Of a DNA stretch of 64,000 nt, positions 61,691 to 64,000 are shown in pieces. The notes under the pieces were generated by a model. The model searched no databases, was not told the origin of the DNA, and saw only the letters and a program-made list of their open reading frames with translations. The stretch comes from Microvelia longipes (Eukaryota > Arthropoda > Insecta > Hemiptera > Veliidae), in the NCBI GenBank assembly GCA_018340805.1, contig JACMZG010001913.1:34493458-34557457 (forward strand), read 5' to 3'. Position numbers and translations under genes: made by a program. The number at the start of each line of letters is the position of its first letter. Positions within the stretch are counted from its first letter, which is position 1.

Positions 61691-61839
61691 CTGTGGGAGA
61701 GCCATTAGTACAAGGTTTAACAGAGTTGGCTAAATTAAAACCAATTGAACCCGTGACATTTCTAGCCAATTATTTAATGAATGCTGTTCAAAAGTCGAAT
61801 CCTTCTCAACCACCTCCAACTATTAATCGAAGAGAGCAG
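61691..61839 (+). CDS. Ankyrin-Dpy30 gene, exon 15 (Dpy-30 motif)
   Basis: The acceptor TATTTACAG ends at 61,690 and the donor GTAATA is at 61,840; start phase 1, end phase 0. VGEPLVQGLTELAKLKPIEP, then VTFLANYLMNAV, matches the Dpy-30 consensus: a TVxxxLxxGLxxLAxxxP helix, then PxxFLAxYLxxN. Dpy-30 motifs form X-type four-helix-bundle dimers similar to the PKA RII docking domain and bind amphipathic helices. The motif is complete by residue 788. A Pro-rich stretch follows. Confidence 0.95.
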
Positions 61840-63087
61840 GTAATAGATCAATTAATAAGCGTGCAAACATTAATTATTAAACGATTAATTTTACTTTTTC
61901 TCATTTATACCGCAGATGTATAGGAATTTTGTTGTGTATTTGCAAAAAGATCCGAAATCGAGACGTCACCGAATTATCCGTTTCAGGTGTTTTTAAGACT
62001 TTTTGAGTAGTTTTCACAGTTCTGTGTGTGTGTCTGTTATCATCGTAGGTCTGAATGCATTTATGTTAGAGAGTTGAACCTTAGTACAAAAATCAGTCCA
62101 TATGTGTAGTTGCGCTTTTCAGAAAATCATTTTTTTATGACTTCATTAACTAGCTATAATGTCTCAGCAAAAATGTAAAAAAAATCGCGGAAAAATGTTG
62201 TGAACAGTTTTAAGATTTGGCATGCATGTAGTATGTATAAGACTAATTATGTGCTAAGTTTCTTTTTCATTACCAGCATTAGTTCAATTGTTATTAAACG
62301 ACGTGTACAATTGAGTTGAAATTTAATGCAAATGGATAATTGTACGTAATAAATAAGTACACTAAGTTTAGTATCAATAGTACAAGTAATTCTATGATTT
62401 TTGTTAAATTATAAAAGTTAACCTGTTTGGTGCGTAGTCAGTGTCTTGATGGGTGACTGCTGAGAATTAAACGGATGAATTTACTATCTGAGGACGAGCG
62501 AAGCTAGTCCGAAGACGTGTTGAAGTATAAATTTAACGACTTGTATTTCGGAGAACGAGCAAAGTTGGGAGGTTGAGTGTAGCGAACCGATGTGATGAGG
62601 AAAAGTTCTGGGCATTTTTTTATGACATCATTAACTAGCTGTAATGTCTCAGCAAAAATGTCAAAAATTGCGGAAAAATGTTGTGAACAGTTTAAGATTT
62701 GGCATGCATGTAGTCATGTATAAGACTAATTTATGTGCTAAGTTTCATTTCATTACTAGCATTAGTTCAATTGTTATCAAATGACGTGTACAATTTAGAA
62801 CACGTCATTTGCTCCCCGTACCTGATTTTTTACTAAATGCGGAAACTTTTTTAGAAGACCATAATTTCATTAGTCTACGGAACAAATTAAGGGTATTAAT
62901 TTAATATCTTAAATTTTTTTGTTGATAGAAATGTTTATGCTCACTATTTTTAAGTTTTTAATAAAGCTTGGACTTCAACTACATTATATTATTAAACAGT
63001 TCAGGACATGTGGGTAGAGTCGAGTCTCGACTGAACTAGATCCTATGCAAGACCTCTGAAGTGAGAGTGGATACCTGATGATTCAAG
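61840..63087 (+). other. Intron 15 (candidate), mostly MITE-A
   Basis: It contains a near-complete MITE-A at 61,889-62,610 and a duplicated MITE-A segment at 62,610-62,810. 62,126-62,310 and 62,622-62,800 are direct copies (TTAACTAGCTRTAATGTCTC, TTTGGCATGCATGTAG). Confidence 0.6.
61889..62610 (+). mobile_element. MITE-A copy, near full length
   Basis: It starts TTTTACTTTTTCTCATTTAT and ends GATGTGATGAGGAAAAGTTC; these ends are complementary over about 12 bp. The internal TCCGAAATCGAGACGTCACC and GACGAGCGAAGCTAGTCCG segments are intact enough to define the family. Confidence 0.75.
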
Positions 63088-63201
63088 AAGGGTGAAAGTG
63101 TCGAAGGTTATGAAGATGATGAAAGAGAAATATCTGACGATGAACAAAGACAAGCAGATGATGATTTAAATACAGCCAGAAGGGTTATAAATAATTACTG
63201 A
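63088..63201 (+). CDS. Ankyrin-Dpy30 gene, candidate exon 16 (acidic C-terminus and stop)
   Basis: From an AG at 63,086-63,087, phase 0, the frame reads KGESVEGYEDDEREISDDEQ and RQADDDLNTARRVINNY, then TGA at 63,199-63,201. The acidic composition continues the protein's style, and Dpy-30 motifs usually lie near the C-terminus. The polypyrimidine tract is poor, and an alternative AG three bases later is possible. No AATAAA is seen nearby; an ATTAAA at 63,250-63,255 could serve. Confidence 0.5.
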   Translation, partial: KGESVEGYEDDEREISDDEQRQADDDLNTARRVINNY

Positions 63202-64000
63202 AGAGGAAGGTCGTTAAACCTGTTCAGAGAGTAGGTAAGCAGTTTGTTCATTAAAGTAAGAACGCTAGAGTAGAACAATGTTTCAAATGTTGAACGATTA
63301 ATGTGTCCCCTATCCCAACAAATATAATTGACTCTGTTTCTCTTTCAAATATTGTTTATCGTCACTACTAAGATGATGGAAAAGGTTGAGGAACTGACTC
63401 AGTCTATATAAATTAGAATATAAGAATACCAGATGTTTTCATTAAAGCTTTTAAAAGAGTAGTAACTGATTGCTGTACTTGAAATTTTAAAATGTAAAAG
63501 AGTATAATATATATCCAAATCTACATTAAACGATATAATTAAGACTTGTGTTGTGTCAAGCCGAAGTAGGCTCGACTTGCAATTTAGCTACACTTTTTAT
63601 ATAAAAATAGACTGCTCAGATAGAGCTGCATTTCTTGAGCGATATATGGCGATCAATCTCTTAGCCTAATGGTGTTAAATGAAGGTAAACTACAAGAATG
63701 GTGCAATATTATGTGCAATATGGTGCAATATTATATGCATTATTATATGCATTACATATTATTATGTGCCAAATGAGGTGCAAATATATATATGCAATAT
63801 TACACAATAACTGCTTAAATGCTTATGTTAAATATTAGCTTAGTCACTTTTTGGCAATTCGGGATCTATTACTAAAAAGAGATACACTGTCAGGTTGCAT
63901 AACATACGCTCAGAATGCTTAGAACACACAAAGGTCTTAGAGATTGTTAAACATTCATTTGTTATTCTAAACAGTGGTACCACCTTCCTTGGTCAACAAA
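63202..64000. other. 3' flank, no further gene seen
   Basis: Presumed 3' UTR and downstream DNA, AT-rich. Words such as GTGCAATATTATGTGCAATA repeat irregularly at 63,700-63,800. Nothing coding that I can support. Confidence 0.4.

Overview
This is a gene-poor, AT-rich stretch of an animal nuclear genome, most likely an arthropod and probably an insect. The reasons are spliced genes with GT-AG introns up to 10.7 kb, long (AT)n tracts, a mariner transposon, Penelope-like retroelement (PLE) fragments, MITEs, tRNA-derived SINEs and non-LTR retrotransposon tails. No species can be assigned from sequence alone, and I see nothing bacterial or viral.

Layout. (1) 1-3065: one long plus-strand coding exon (ATG at 453) for a very acidic, Asn/Asp/Glu-rich, probably disordered protein with a good N-myristoylation signal and a four-unit internal repeat. 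It runs into a consensus splice donor at 3048, so the gene may continue. (2) 3.1-14.2 kb: no convincing gene. It holds a SINE, a decayed PLE on the minus strand lying between two (AT)n tracts, further (AT)n tracts and several MITE-like repeats. (3) 14,256-63,201: one large plus-strand gene that I assembled by hand from 16 exons. Fifteen of them join in frame (2,421 nt, 807 codons), and a sixteenth supplies a plausible stop. The protein (about 844 aa) has three copies of a module made of a helical linker plus about three ankyrin repeats, an acidic linker between modules 2 and 3, and a C-terminal Dpy-30 motif. Introns fall at equivalent places in the modules, which points to ancient internal triplication. 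By family knowledge, Dpy-30 motifs dimerise and dock amphipathic helices in histone methyltransferase complexes or ciliary/flagellar (radial spoke, AKAP-type) assemblies. A scaffold or adaptor role is therefore inferred, not shown.

The introns hold most of the unusual material. At 31,130-31,892 is a palindrome with two 351-bp arms that match wherever I compared them, flanked by a 13-bp direct repeat and carrying a canonical hammerhead ribozyme core in each arm. A related palindrome at 48.3-48.5 kb has hammerhead-like cores each broken at one core or near-core position. A hammerhead-like fold sits at the 3' side of the PLE remnant at 3.4 kb, and diverged relatives occur at 15.6, 22.1, 37.3, 47.2, 51.5 and 60.7 kb. 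Other intron content includes an internally deleted mariner nested inside a MITE, a repeated MITE family whose ends often abut tandem arrays, foldback elements, minisatellites and SINEs with (AT)n tails.

All coordinates were read by eye. Exon junctions rest on reading-frame continuity, GT-AG signals and ankyrin/Dpy-30 homology. No alignment, RNA or database search was run.
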